44,971 nucleotides of DNA from contig JALSLU010000118.1 of the NCBI GenBank assembly GCA_026988125.1, positions 1 to 44,971 on the forward strand, read 5' to 3'. A program made the position numbers and the translations under genes. The stretch comes from Sulfurospirillum sp. (GTDB lineage: Bacteria; Campylobacterota; Campylobacteria; Campylobacterales; Sulfurospirillaceae). The first letter of the stretch is position 1; every line of letters starts with the position of its first letter. Positions 1-10,112 of this stretch are shown piece after piece. The notes beneath the pieces were generated by a model that was not told the DNA's origin, did not search any database, and saw only the letters and a list, made by a program, of their open reading frames with translations.

Positions 1-1
1 T

Positions 2-733
2 AATAAATTTAGAGGAGATATGAGTCTTTTTGATGAGGGGGTTAGGATTATTGAAGATGAGTTCAAGATTCCTGTGCTTGGAGTGCTTCCCTATGAGCCT
101 TTTAATCTAGGTTTTGAAGATAGTGCGAGTTTGAGTAACTTTGTTCAAGATTGCGCTCAAGCCACAAAGAAAGTAGCAGTCATAAGCTATCCTTACATGA
201 GTAATTACAATGACTTTGAGCCATTGATAGCCAACAGTGAGATATGCTTGGAGTTTGTAAGCTCAAACATCTCTTTAGAGCAGTTTGATTTAGTGATACT
301 TCCTGGTAGCAAGCTTGTTTTGGAGGATTTGAAGTGGCTTAAAAGAAGTGGGCTTTTTGAGCAGTTAAAGAGGAGAAAAAAGGAGATATTTGGGATTTGT
401 GGTGGATACCAAATGATGTTTAAAAAGATAATTGACAATGAGTGTATAGAGGTAGATGTTCCAACCTCTATGGAAGCTTTGGGATTTATTGATGATGATA
501 TTGTTTTTAAAAAAGAGAAGATTCTACGAAAAAAGGGTGAGCTTTTTGAGATTCACCATGGTGTAAGTCAAAAGTATCCGCTAGAGTATGAAAAAGATAA
601 TATAAAAGGTACATTTTATCATGGCATTTTTAGCGATGAGAAGTTTAAAAAGTACAAAGAGAAGACTATTTTGGCCTTTGTAGATAAAATGAGAGATAGG
701 CTAGATATACAAAAGGTTATCGATGCACTTTGA
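2..733 (+). CDS. cobQ: Cobyric acid synthase CobQ, C-terminal part (5' truncated by window edge)
   Basis: Open frame continues upstream of the listed ATG at 20 (NKFRGDMSLFDEGVRIIEDEFKIPVLGVLPY), with a class I amidotransferase motif FGICGGYQMM; followed by cobalamin genes. Confidence 0.9.
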   Translation, partial: NKFRGDMSLFDEGVRIIEDEFKIPVLGVLPYEPFNLGFEDSASLSNFVQDCAQATKKVAVISYPYMSNYNDFEPLIANSEICLEFVSSNISLEQFDLVILPGSKLVLEDLKWLKRSGLFEQLKRRKKEIFGICGGYQMMFKKIIDNECIEVDVPTSMEALGFIDDDIVFKKEKILRKKGELFEIHHGVSQKYPLEYEKDNIKGTFYHGIFSDEKFKKYKEKTILAFVDKMRDRLDIQKVIDAL

Positions 734-1595
734 GATTGCCCTTGTAGCTTTTTTGGTTGATAAAATCTTTGGAGAGTTTAGGTTTATCCGCCATCCTGTT
801 GTTCTAATGGGAGACTATATAAGTTGGTTTGAGAAGAACTTTTACAAAGATAGTGTTTTTAGAGGGGCGATTCTTGCGAGTAGTCTTTTGTTTCTTGTTT
901 GGCTGATTGTTTGGGTTTTTGTTAGCTTTATTGATAATGCTTTTGTCTTGGGTCTAGTTGCATCAACTGGAATTGCTTCAAAGATGCTTTATGATTCGGT
1001 TAAAGATATACTAAGAAATCCGCAAAATATAGAGTTTTTAGTTAGCAGAGACACTAAAGAGTTAAGCGGGAGTGATATAAACAAGGCTGCCATTGAGACT
1101 TATGCTGAAAATCTAAGCGATGGAGTTATAGCTCCTCTTTTTTATCTTGTTTTGTTTGGGCTTGAGGGGTTGTTTTTGTATAAAGCTGTCAATACTTTGG
1201 ACTCCATGGTAGGATATAGAACAAAAAAGTATGAAAAATTTGGTAAATTTAGTGCAAAACTTGACGATGTTTTAAACTTCATTCCATCTCGCATTACAGC
1301 TTGTTTAATTATGATACTGTTTTTTAGGTGTGAAGACTTTAGAGGCTATGCCAAGCTTCATGAGAGTCCAAATGCAGGCTATCCAATCTCTGCTATGGCA
1401 GTAGTTTTGGGTTTAAAGCTTGGTGGAGATACTAGATACTTTGGAAAAGTTAAAAAGAAGCCATATTTTGGAGTAGGAAGAGAAATTATAGAGGAGAGTG
1501 ACTTGAAAAAGGCACTTAGTATGCAAAAAAGATTTGATTTAGTTTTATTTGTAGCCTTTGCTTTAGGAGTGTTGTTTTGCGAAAATTATTTTTAG
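723..1595 (+). CDS. cbiB: Cobalamin biosynthesis protein CbiB/CobD (adenosylcobinamide-phosphate synthase)
   Basis: RHPVVLMGDYISWFEK, AAIETYAENLSDGVIAPLFY, NTLDSMVGYRTKKYEKFG, SPNAGYPISAMA are typical of CbiB. Confidence 0.93.
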   Translation: MHFEIALVAFLVDKIFGEFRFIRHPVVLMGDYISWFEKNFYKDSVFRGAILASSLLFLVWLIVWVFVSFIDNAFVLGLVASTGIASKMLYDSVKDILRNPQNIEFLVSRDTKELSGSDINKAAIETYAENLSDGVIAPLFYLVLFGLEGLFLYKAVNTLDSMVGYRTKKYEKFGKFSAKLDDVLNFIPSRITACLIMILFFRCEDFRGYAKLHESPNAGYPISAMAVVLGLKLGGDTRYFGKVKKKPYFGVGREIIEESDLKKALSMQKRFDLVLFVAFALGVLFCENYF

Positions 1596-2317
1596 GTCTA
1601 AAGTTTTCATTTAGTTACTTTAGTATATTGCCTATAAAGTTTAAAAGTAGTGATAACTTAGGTGATAAAGTTGTTTTGTCTTATATGCTTGTTTTTTTCC
1701 CTTTTGTTGGCATTGTTTTGGCTGAAGCTTCAGTTTTAGTTGGTCTTGCTTTGGAGAGAGTTGGTTTTTTAGCATGGGTTATTGCATCACTCTTTTATAT
1801 GGTTCTATATGGCTTTTTACATACGGAGGCTATTTGTGATGTTGTTGATGGTATCTATGCTAAACATAGTGGAAAAGATGCTTATGAAGTTTTGAAAGAG
1901 CCTACTGTAGGAGCTTTAGGAGTTTTGTGGAGTTGTTCTTTTGTGATTTTGAAAGTCTCAACTTTAGCGACACTTCTTAGTTTAGGGGCTTTTGTAGAGT
2001 TTTTGGGTGTCGTCGTTGCTAGTCGAGTTGTACTTTTAGTTTTAATAAGATCGCTAAAATTTCGCTCATCTTTTGTAAATAAATTAAAAGAGGCAAGTTC
2101 TAATAGAGTATTTTTTTATGTTGCACTTTTTTGTTTAGGACTATGTTGTATTTTGGGTTTAGAGTTTTTAGTAATATTATCTTTTAGTATAGTATTTGGT
2201 TTTTTAATAGCTAAGGCTATATCTAAAAAACTTGGATTTGCCAATGGCGATCTCTTAGGTTCAACCTTGGAAATAGTTGAAGTAATTTTATTTTTAGGAG
2301 TTCTACTTTGGCTATAA
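1577..2317 (+). CDS. cobS: Adenosylcobinamide-GDP ribazoletransferase CobS
   Basis: Polytopic protein with HTEAICDVVDGIYAKHSGKDAYEVLKEPTVGALGV; overlaps cbiB. Confidence 0.92.
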   Translation: MRKLFLGLKFSFSYFSILPIKFKSSDNLGDKVVLSYMLVFFPFVGIVLAEASVLVGLALERVGFLAWVIASLFYMVLYGFLHTEAICDVVDGIYAKHSGKDAYEVLKEPTVGALGVLWSCSFVILKVSTLATLLSLGAFVEFLGVVVASRVVLLVLIRSLKFRSSFVNKLKEASSNRVFFYVALFCLGLCCILGLEFLVILSFSIVFGFLIAKAISKKLGFANGDLLGSTLEIVEVILFLGVLLWL

Positions 2318-2796
2318 TTTTTTTAAGACATGCAAAAGTACAGAGATGTTTTCAAAAAAGATTTTTAGGTTGGAGTGATGTGGATATAGATAAATCTTTA
2401 TTTGAATTTCAAAAAGTTGAAGTATTGAAAAAAAGAGAGTTTAATTATGTTTTTGCTTCAAATTTGAAAAGAACTTGGCAAACTTTAGAGCTATTAGACA
2501 AGGATTTTTTGGTAGATGAAAGAGTAAATGAGGTAAAATTTAAAGATGAGATTGAGTTGAAAAGTTTTGATGAGATTAGCCAGTTTGATACTTTTAAAAG
2601 TAGCTATCTTGATAGCTTAGAGAGTTGGCATAGATTTGTTGCTAAAGAGAGTTTAGAAGAGTTTAGAAGTAGGATTGAAAGTTTTTTGAACTCTTTAGAT
2701 AGATCAAAAGAGATCTTGGTTTGTACTCACGCAGGGGTTTTGAGAGAAATTTTTAAAAGAGAGTTTGATTATTTGGAGTGGGATGAGTTATCTTAG
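2308..2796 (+). CDS. Histidine phosphatase family protein (CobC-like, alpha-ribazole phosphatase candidate)
   Basis: N-terminal IIFLRHAKVQ (RH motif) and late CTHAGVLREIF; located in the cobalamin operon. Confidence 0.8.
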   Translation: MAIIFLRHAKVQRCFQKRFLGWSDVDIDKSLFEFQKVEVLKKREFNYVFASNLKRTWQTLELLDKDFLVDERVNEVKFKDEIELKSFDEISQFDTFKSSYLDSLESWHRFVAKESLEEFRSRIESFLNSLDRSKEILVCTHAGVLREIFKREFDYLEWDELS

Positions 2797-3205
2797 TTGG
2801 TTTAATAAACATGCAAAAAAACATAAAAAGTTGGTTGAAAAATTAAAATCTCTAGGTAGCGAGGAGATAATTGAGTATTTTGATTATGAAAATATCTCAA
2901 AAAAAGAACCATGGTTTTGTCCACTTTTTTTAAAAGGTAAAAGGTGCCACGATATAGAGAGTTTAAATTGCTATCTTTGTGCCTGTCCAAATTTTAGATT
3001 TTGTGATGATGGATTTGGGATGAAAGGCAGTAAGATTTTAAAGAGTTATTGTAAAATAAACTCTAAAAATGGTAAAATTTTTGAGAGTGGTGATCAGGTT
3101 CATCAAGATTGCTCATCTTGCTTGGTGCCACATAGAGTTGAGTTCATAAAAAAAGTTTTTAAAAGAGATTGGAAAGAGATAATGAGAGATTGTAATGAGA
3201 GTTAG
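2783..3205 (+). CDS. Cysteine-rich small-domain metal-binding protein
   Basis: CPLFLKGKRCHDIESLNCYLCACPNFRFC...CSSC. The ORF track starts at 2765, but the internal Met at 2783 (MSYLSWFNKH) looks more natural. Confidence 0.75.
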   Translation: MSYLSWFNKHAKKHKKLVEKLKSLGSEEIIEYFDYENISKKEPWFCPLFLKGKRCHDIESLNCYLCACPNFRFCDDGFGMKGSKILKSYCKINSKNGKIFESGDQVHQDCSSCLVPHRVEFIKKVFKRDWKEIMRDCNES

Positions 3206-4010
3206 TTTTATAATTTTGGTGCTGTTTATTTTGAAAGTATTTGCATATGAGGTTCACAATGGAGAGACCTTTGTACTTAGTGTTCCAAAAGGGACGAAAA
3301 TTTATAAAAAAAACAAAGAGTTAAGTCTTGTGCAAAATCCTGTAAAAAGTGACGAAAAACTTCTTATACTTCCAGTGGGATATAGGGATGAGATAAGAGA
3401 TATAGTTTTAACTAAAAAATATAACAATAAAACAAAGAGCATAGTTATTAGCGTAAAAAGAGGCAATTATAAAAAAGAGCGACTAAAAGTGGCCAAAAAC
3501 AAGGTAAACCCTCCAAAAAAACTTTTGGATAAAATTTATAAAGATTACAAACTTGTACAGAGTATTTATAAAAAGCAAACATTAAAGCCATACTTTTCAA
3601 AGTCATTTATCCTTCCTTTAGATTCAAAGATAACTAGTAGGTTTGGAAATGCTAGAGTTTTTAATGAAACTTTAAAAAGCTATCACTCTGGTGTTGATTT
3701 TAGAGCAAGTGTTGGAACTCCAATAAGGGCTTCAAATGATGGTATAGTGGTTTTGGTAAAAGAGATGTACTATACTGGAAAGAGTATCATTATAGATCAT
3801 GGAGGAGGAATATTTAGCTCCTATTCTCATTTAAATAGAGCAAATGTTAAAGTCGGAGATTTTATTAAAAGAGGGGAGATTATAGCGCATAGTGGAGTAA
3901 GTGGAAGAATTACTGGCCCACATCTTCACTATACAATTACCATAAACTCTAAAAAGGTAAATCCCATACTTTTTACAAAGAGTATAAATAGTTTTTTGAG
4001 GTTAAATTGA
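3195..4010 (+). CDS. M23 family metallopeptidase (LytM-like endopeptidase)
   Basis: Signal peptide; ITSRFGNARVFNETLKSYHSGVDFRASVGTPIRASNDG and TGPHLHYTITIN. Confidence 0.92.
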   Translation: MRVSFIILVLFILKVFAYEVHNGETFVLSVPKGTKIYKKNKELSLVQNPVKSDEKLLILPVGYRDEIRDIVLTKKYNNKTKSIVISVKRGNYKKERLKVAKNKVNPPKKLLDKIYKDYKLVQSIYKKQTLKPYFSKSFILPLDSKITSRFGNARVFNETLKSYHSGVDFRASVGTPIRASNDGIVVLVKEMYYTGKSIIIDHGGGIFSSYSHLNRANVKVGDFIKRGEIIAHSGVSGRITGPHLHYTITINSKKVNPILFTKSINSFLRLN

Positions 4011-4615
4011 TAGGTTTAGAAATAGCCGATATAGTTGGAACTATAGCTTTCGGACTTAGTGGTTTTTTGGTAGCAACAAGAGATAGGCTAGATTTACTTG
4101 GGATTTTCATAGCATCTTTTTTGACAGCTCTTGGTGGCGGCATCTTAAGAGATACAATAGCTCAGAGAGTTCCATATGTTTTTTCTCATCATTTACCAAC
4201 TATTTTAGTTATATTTGTTATACTTTTTGCTATAGTTTTTAAATTACATAAAAAAGATAGTTTGGAGAGTAAGACATATTTTGTAATTAGTGACTCTATT
4301 GGCTTGGTATCATTTTCTATTGCTGGAGCAATTGTTGGTTTGATGGTAGATTTTAATATATTTGGAGTGGTAATGCTAGCTTTGGCAACAGCAGTTGGTG
4401 GTGGTATAATGAGAGATACGCTTTTAAATAGGGTACCAGTAGTTTTAACTAGTGAGCTTTATGGGACTGTTGCTATAATGATTGGAGTTTGTGTTTTTGT
4501 TTTAGACAGGTTTGAAGCTTTAAATAATAAATCATTAGTTTTGCTGTTTGGTTTGAGCTTAATTTTTAGACTTTTTGCTTTTTATAAAAAGTGGCATCTA
4601 CCTAAGATAAATTAA
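4007..4615 (+). CDS. TRIC cation channel / UPF0126 family membrane protein
   Basis: Two repeats with TALGGGILRDTIAQRVP and TAVGGGIMRDTLLNRVP. Confidence 0.88.
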   Translation: MIGLEIADIVGTIAFGLSGFLVATRDRLDLLGIFIASFLTALGGGILRDTIAQRVPYVFSHHLPTILVIFVILFAIVFKLHKKDSLESKTYFVISDSIGLVSFSIAGAIVGLMVDFNIFGVVMLALATAVGGGIMRDTLLNRVPVVLTSELYGTVAIMIGVCVFVLDRFEALNNKSLVLLFGLSLIFRLFAFYKKWHLPKIN

Positions 4616-4625
4616 GGAGAAAATT

Positions 4626-5813
4626 TTGAATTTTGAAGAGATTGATAAAGAGTATGTTTTACAAACATATGCAAGAAACTATGTAAATTTTAAACAAGGA
4701 AAAAATGCTACACTTGTTGATGATAAGGGAAGAGATTATATAGACTTTACTAGTGGGATTGGTGTTGTTAGTGTTGGACATGGCAACACTAGAGTTGCAA
4801 AAGCGATTTGTGAGCAAGCTAACGATCTGATTCACCTCTCAAACTTATATTTGATTGAGCCACAAGCAAAGTTAGCAAAAAAGATTAGTGAGCTTTATGG
4901 AAGACCTGTAGGTACTTTTTTTGCCAATAGTGGGGCTGAGGCTAATGAGGGAGCTATAAAGCTTGCTAGAAAATATGGACTTAAAAAGTTTGAAAATAAA
5001 AGATATAAAATTATAACTCTAGAGCACTCATTTCATGGAAGAACTATTACCACTGTAAAAGCAACAGGGCAAGATAGCTTTCATAAAGAGGACTTCTCTC
5101 CATACCCGACAGGTTTCTTATATGTAAAAAACTTGAATGAGGTTTATAAAAATATAGATGATGAAACTGTAGCAGTTATGATTGAGTTAGTCCAAGGTGA
5201 AGGAGGGGTAGAGCCATTTGATAAAAGTGAGATTCAAAAATTAGAAAAGTTTTTAAAAAGTAAAGAGGTTCTTTTAATTGTTGATGAGGTTCAAACAGGA
5301 GTTTATAGAAGTGGAGAGTTTTTAGCAACAAATCTTTATGAAATTGATCCGGACATTCTAACTCTTGCAAAGGGTTTAGGAGGAGGAGTGCCAATTGGTG
5401 CAGTTGTTACAAAGCATAAAGAGCTGTTTGAAGTAGGAGATCATGGTAGTACTTTTGGTGGAAATTTTCTTGTAACTAGAGCTTCACTTGAAGTGTTAGA
5501 TATACTTGAAAACTATAAAGATAGTGGAGTATTGGATGAACATTTTATCTACTTCGAGAGTAAGCTAAAAGAGTTTAAAGATAGATTTGAAAATCTTTTT
5601 TTAAGCGTGGTTGGATTGGGGCTTATGAGAGGTCTTAGGTGTAAAGAGCATGTTGATTTGTCAAAATTAATTCAGAGTGCATTTAATGAGGGTGTTTTAG
5701 TGTTAAAGGCTGGAAGAAATACTCTAAGATTTTTACCTCCACTTACTATTAGTAAAGAGGAAATAGATAATGGTTTTAAAAGGTTGGAAAATGCATTTAA
5801 AAATATTGGTTAG
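4626..5813 (+). CDS. argD: Acetylornithine aminotransferase
   Basis: FFANSGAEANEGAIKLARKYG, LIVDEVQTGVYRSGEF, LAKGLGGGVPIGA, GSTFGGNFL. Confidence 0.92.
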   Translation: MNFEEIDKEYVLQTYARNYVNFKQGKNATLVDDKGRDYIDFTSGIGVVSVGHGNTRVAKAICEQANDLIHLSNLYLIEPQAKLAKKISELYGRPVGTFFANSGAEANEGAIKLARKYGLKKFENKRYKIITLEHSFHGRTITTVKATGQDSFHKEDFSPYPTGFLYVKNLNEVYKNIDDETVAVMIELVQGEGGVEPFDKSEIQKLEKFLKSKEVLLIVDEVQTGVYRSGEFLATNLYEIDPDILTLAKGLGGGVPIGAVVTKHKELFEVGDHGSTFGGNFLVTRASLEVLDILENYKDSGVLDEHFIYFESKLKEFKDRFENLFLSVVGLGLMRGLRCKEHVDLSKLIQSAFNEGVLVLKAGRNTLRFLPPLTISKEEIDNGFKRLENAFKNIG

Positions 5814-7044
5814 TCTTAGTTTGATTTTTTTAGGCCTTGGTGCTAGTGAGATTGAGTCACCAAAAAGTAAACAGGGAGTAAGTTTGATTGATTCGTTTAA
5901 AACTTTTTCAATTGATGATTCCTACCTCTCCTCATATAAAAAAGAGCAGATTAAGATAGATAAAAAAAGAGTTGAATTACAAAGCGATAATCTAAAATAT
6001 GACTGGATTTCGAGTATTATGGGTTCGGCTTCGTACACAAACTCAGATTCTTTAGGATACACAAAAGAGACACTATCGGCCTCAATTACAATTGATCAGC
6101 CAATTTTTAAGAGTGGTGGTATATGGTATGCTATAAAGTATGCTGGAGCAAATCGAGAGTTTTTAAGACTTGGTACAGAGCAAAACCAGCTTAATTTATT
6201 AAAGAGTGTCATTTCCTATCTTTTTCAAATAAAAAAGTATGAGATGCAGATTTTGAAACAAAAACTTTTGATAAAAAACTCCAACATAGATGTTATGAGA
6301 AAAAAAGAGCAGTATGAGAGTGGTTTGTTAGATAGTAGTTTTTTAGATAGTGCAATTTTAGATAGGAGTAGATTAGAGATCGCACTGCTAGACTTAGAGT
6401 CTCAAAAACACTCTATTGTTATGAAATTTAAATCAATAAGTGATTTAGATTATAAAAGTACTAAGCTACCAAAGTTTATGTTGATTAAAAAGTCAACTTA
6501 CTTAGATAGTTTATTGTCTTTAAAGAGTAAAAGAGCTGAAGAGATAAAAAATAGGTATCTAAAGAAGATGACAGTTTCAAACTATCTACCAACTGTCTCA
6601 TTTTTTGCTGGTTACTATGCTAAAAAAGATAGTTTTAATGGTATGAGTCAAAGTAGTGACTATAATCAGTTTGGTTTAAGATTTTCTATGCCACTTTATA
6701 GCGTAAATAAAAGTAGAGATATTGAGATAAAACAGCTTGATCTACTAAAATCAAAACTTGAGTATTTGGATTTAAAAAGGGATGAGGAAAATACTTACAC
6801 AGATAGTGTTGAGAGATTAAAAATATTGGATAAAAAGATAGAGATAGTAAAAAGAAATGAAAAACTGTATGCTTCACTTTTAAGTGCTACAAAAGAGTCA
6901 TACAGTGCGGGTGAAAAGACTATATACGATGTAAATACTCTTAAAAATTCTATGAAAACTACATCTTTAGATATAAAAATTTATGAGCTTGATAAACAGA
7001 TGATTTTATTAGAATTATATGCAAAGATGAACGGTGAAATTTAG
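5770..7044 (+). CDS. TolC-like outer membrane protein (start probably at 5791)
   Basis: Signal peptide MHLKILVSLSLIFLGLGASE, two coiled-coil/beta repeats typical of the outer membrane efflux fold. Confidence 0.75.
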   Translation: MVLKGWKMHLKILVSLSLIFLGLGASEIESPKSKQGVSLIDSFKTFSIDDSYLSSYKKEQIKIDKKRVELQSDNLKYDWISSIMGSASYTNSDSLGYTKETLSASITIDQPIFKSGGIWYAIKYAGANREFLRLGTEQNQLNLLKSVISYLFQIKKYEMQILKQKLLIKNSNIDVMRKKEQYESGLLDSSFLDSAILDRSRLEIALLDLESQKHSIVMKFKSISDLDYKSTKLPKFMLIKKSTYLDSLLSLKSKRAEEIKNRYLKKMTVSNYLPTVSFFAGYYAKKDSFNGMSQSSDYNQFGLRFSMPLYSVNKSRDIEIKQLDLLKSKLEYLDLKRDEENTYTDSVERLKILDKKIEIVKRNEKLYASLLSATKESYSAGEKTIYDVNTLKNSMKTTSLDIKIYELDKQMILLELYAKMNGEI

Positions 7045-8056
7045 TGAGTATATGAACAAATGGCTTTATGCCAAAGATGGGTATTACTCCTCTTATAAAG
7101 AGATAGGAAAAGAGGGAGATTTTTATACTGCGGTGAGTAGTAGCCAGTTTTTTGGTGGTAGTATAGCCAAAAGATTTCTAAAAAGTTTAAATGATGGTTT
7201 TTTTGGTCAAAATTGTCATATAGTTGAGATAGGGGCACATAGAGGATATTTGTTGGCAGATATAGTTCAGTTCATATATACTTTAGAGCCAGAACTTCTT
7301 AAGAGTCTAAAATTTGTAATTGTTGAGCCATTTGAATCAAATAAAAAGATTCAAAATGAGTATTTTGGAGACTCTTTTGGAGATGCTGTAAAACTTACTC
7401 ATGTAAACTCACTAGATGAGTTGAAAGTTAAAGAGGCATTTTTTATTGCCAATGAGATTTTTGATGCTTTTGGATGTGAGCTTGTTAAAGATCACAAAAT
7501 GCTTCATATGAATAAACATACTCCATTTTTTGCCCCAATAGAGCATAATTTGGAACAAATTTGTGAAAAATATGGCATTTTCAAGGGTGAAGTTGCTGTT
7601 GGTTATGAAGATTTTGCATTAAAATTATTTGATAGTGCAGAAAAATTTGAGTTTATAACATTTGATTATGGTGAAAAGTTTTCAAGAGATGATTTTTCTA
7701 TAAGGATTTATCATAAGCATAATGTTTATCCCTTTTTTGCACTAACAGATTTTGTTAAGGATGAAAAACTAAGAGAGAAGATAGAGCTTCAAGAGCTTTA
7801 TAAAAAGAGCGATATAACATACGATGTAAATTTTAAACATCTCATAGGTGCATTTAAAGAGGCACAAATTGAGTGTAAAGAGTTTTCATCGCAGTTAAAG
7901 GCTTTAATTGATTTTGGATTGATAGAGCTTTTGGAGTTACTAAAGCACAATGCAAGTCAAGAAGCTTATAAGAGTGAATTAAATAGAGTAAAAACGCTTA
8001 TAGATCCTGCATTTATGGGAGAAAGATTTAAAATGGTAAATTTTATAAAAGATTAA
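7034..8056 (+). CDS. SAM-dependent methyltransferase, MidA/NDUFAF7 family
   Basis: GDFYTAVSSSQFFGGSIAKRF, HIVEIGAHRGYLLADI, FFIANEIFDAFGCE. Confidence 0.85.
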   Translation: MKFSEYMNKWLYAKDGYYSSYKEIGKEGDFYTAVSSSQFFGGSIAKRFLKSLNDGFFGQNCHIVEIGAHRGYLLADIVQFIYTLEPELLKSLKFVIVEPFESNKKIQNEYFGDSFGDAVKLTHVNSLDELKVKEAFFIANEIFDAFGCELVKDHKMLHMNKHTPFFAPIEHNLEQICEKYGIFKGEVAVGYEDFALKLFDSAEKFEFITFDYGEKFSRDDFSIRIYHKHNVYPFFALTDFVKDEKLREKIELQELYKKSDITYDVNFKHLIGAFKEAQIECKEFSSQLKALIDFGLIELLELLKHNASQEAYKSELNRVKTLIDPAFMGERFKMVNFIKD

Positions 8057-8066
8057 AAAAGTATCT

Positions 8067-9230
8067 CTAAGAAAGCTCTTTTTCTCTCGCATCGATAGCA
8101 TTTTCCATCCTTTTTAAAGCTTCTTTAAGTCTGCTTCTTTGGGTTCCAAAGTTTAATCTTAAAAAGTTTTTATCTCCAAATGGCTCTCCACTACTTAAAC
8201 CAACTCCATAGTTTAAAAAATACTCATAGGGATCATTTAGTTTTAATTTGCTAACATCTATCCAAGCTAAAAATGTTGCGTCTTGATTTAAAAGTTTTAA
8301 GCTTTTATTTTGGTTTACAAAGTTTTGTACAAGTTCTAAATTTTCTTTTAAGTATAATCTTAATTTTTCAAGCCACTCTTCGCATGATTCATAAGCCACT
8401 CTTGTTGCTTCAATAGCAAGTAAGTTTACACCACAGCATATATCTTTCATCTCTTTTTGAAACTCTCTTCTTAAATCTCTATTTGGAATTATTGCTAGCG
8501 AGCTTTGAAGTCCAGCTATATTAAAAGTTTTACTAGGAGCTAGAAGTGTTATGGTTTTATTTGCAATTTGCTCACTTAGTGAAGCAATTGGGATATGAGA
8601 GGCATTTGGATTTAGGATTAAATCTGCGTGAATTTCATCTGAGCATATAGTTATGTCATATTTTAAGCAAATTTTGCTCAACTTTTCAAGCTCATCTCTT
8701 CTAAAAACTGTTCCACCAGGATTGTAAGGATTGCAAAACATAAATAATTTACACTCTTTTGTTATTTTTTTTTCAAACATATTAAAATCTATTGTCCATC
8801 TATTTTCTTTTTCAACCATTGGAACTTCAACTATGTTTTTACTAGCATTTTGGGGAGCTTTTTTGAAGTGAGGGTAGATTGGTGTATTTATCAAAATGTC
8901 GTCTCCTTTGGTTATTTTGGAAACTACATTCATGCTACTTACAACGCCACAGCCATTCCATACTATCCATTCACTTTTTATATCCCAGTTGTAGTTATTT
9001 TTTATAAAATTTTTTACGCTATTTATTGTATCTTGATCCATAATTGTATAACCAAATATACCATGACTTACTCTTTTTTGTAGGGCATCTATAATTGGTT
9101 GAGGAGATTTAAAGTCCATATCGGCAACCCACATAGGTAATATATCGCTACTTTTGTATTTTTCCCATTTTATTGAGTAAGTGTTTGATCTATCTATAAT
9201 TTTATCAAAAAGCTCCATTTGTACTTCCAA
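8067..9230 (-). CDS. MalY/PatB family PLP aminotransferase (cystathionine beta-lyase type)
   Basis: LPMWVADMDFKSPQPI, FCNPYNPGGTVF, SDEIHADLIL, LAPSKTFNIAGLQSS, RLNFGTQR. Confidence 0.9.
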   Translation of the reverse strand: MEVQMELFDKIIDRSNTYSIKWEKYKSSDILPMWVADMDFKSPQPIIDALQKRVSHGIFGYTIMDQDTINSVKNFIKNNYNWDIKSEWIVWNGCGVVSSMNVVSKITKGDDILINTPIYPHFKKAPQNASKNIVEVPMVEKENRWTIDFNMFEKKITKECKLFMFCNPYNPGGTVFRRDELEKLSKICLKYDITICSDEIHADLILNPNASHIPIASLSEQIANKTITLLAPSKTFNIAGLQSSLAIIPNRDLRREFQKEMKDICCGVNLLAIEATRVAYESCEEWLEKLRLYLKENLELVQNFVNQNKSLKLLNQDATFLAWIDVSKLKLNDPYEYFLNYGVGLSSGEPFGDKNFLRLNFGTQRSRLKEALKRMENAIDAREKELS

Positions 9231-9242
9231 TTAGCTATTTAT

Positions 9243-9284
9243 TTAAGGGCACCTCTAAAAACCAGTTTTTAAAGGTGTCCTTAA
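9243..9284. repeat. 42-bp near-perfect palindrome; solo copy of the element A outer arm
   Basis: ttaagggcacctctaaaaacc / agtttttaaaggtgtccttaa. 18 nt (9246-9263, agggcacctctaaaaacc) match the reverse complement of 12259-12276 exactly. Confidence 0.85.
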
Positions 9285-9321
9285 GTTATTTTAGTAAAAT
9301 ACAGAAAAAAAGGAGCTTAAT

Positions 9322-10077
9322 TTGAGTTATCTGTTTTTAATTTTGGTTATAGTTATTTTTTATCTTTTAACAAGAGGGTACAAAACTGAGCAATATTCTA
9401 CGATTGAGCCAAATAAAACCCAAAAGCTAAGAGGAAATTTGAGAGATCATGAAGCTGGTCTTTTGGTTGCTTTGATGGCAAAGGTTGCAAAGGCTGATGG
9501 GAGAGTAAGTGAACTAGAAGCTGAGCTTTTAAGTCATACTTTTACAGATATTTCAAAAGTTTTTAGCAATCCTGATGAAATTAGAGAAGAGTTAAAAAAG
9601 ATTTATAATGAGGAAAAAAATAGCTTTGACAATACACTTTTACTAGCTAAGAAGTACTTAAAACTATCAAAATGGGACTATTTAAGAAGAGTTAAAATTA
9701 TGGAGTATTTGCTAAATTTAGCCTTTATAGATGGTGAGTTTAGTAAAGAAGAGAGGATGATAACTGAAGATATAGCATCTGCTTTAGAGATAAGAGATAG
9801 TGACTTTAAAAATTTGATAAAGCAGTTTGAAGCCTTTTATGCTCAAAGAAAAAATCAAGTAGGTATGGATATAAAAAGAGCTTATGAAGTCTTAGGTTTG
9901 GAAGAGGGTGTTGAGTTTGGCGAAGTTAAAAAAAGATACAGAAAACTAGTAAGACAAAATCATCCAGACATCCTTATGGGGCAAGGTAAAGATAGCTCAA
10001 TCATAGATGAGGCAACTAAAAAACTTCAAGAGATCAATGAGGCTTATGAGCTTATAAAGAAAAATTTAGTAAAATAG
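9322..10077 (+). CDS. TerB-like/DnaJ-domain protein (DjlA-like)
   Basis: TerB-like helical region ([24 protein letters not shown]) and C-terminal J-domain ([31 protein letters not shown]). TTG start. Confidence 0.85.
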   Translation: MSYLFLILVIVIFYLLTRGYKTEQYSTIEPNKTQKLRGNLRDHEAGLLVALMAKVAKADGRVSELEAELLSHTFTDISKVFSNPDEIREELKKIYNEEKNSFDNTLLLAKKYLKLSKWDYLRRVKIMEYLLNLAFIDGEFSKEERMITEDIASALEIRDSDFKNLIKQFEAFYAQRKNQVGMDIKRAYEVLGLEEGVEFGEVKKRYRKLVRQNHPDILMGQGKDSSIIDEATKKLQEINEAYELIKKNLVK

Positions 10078-10112
10078 GCGAGTTAACAACATCAGTTGAA
10101 AAGGAATTATTA

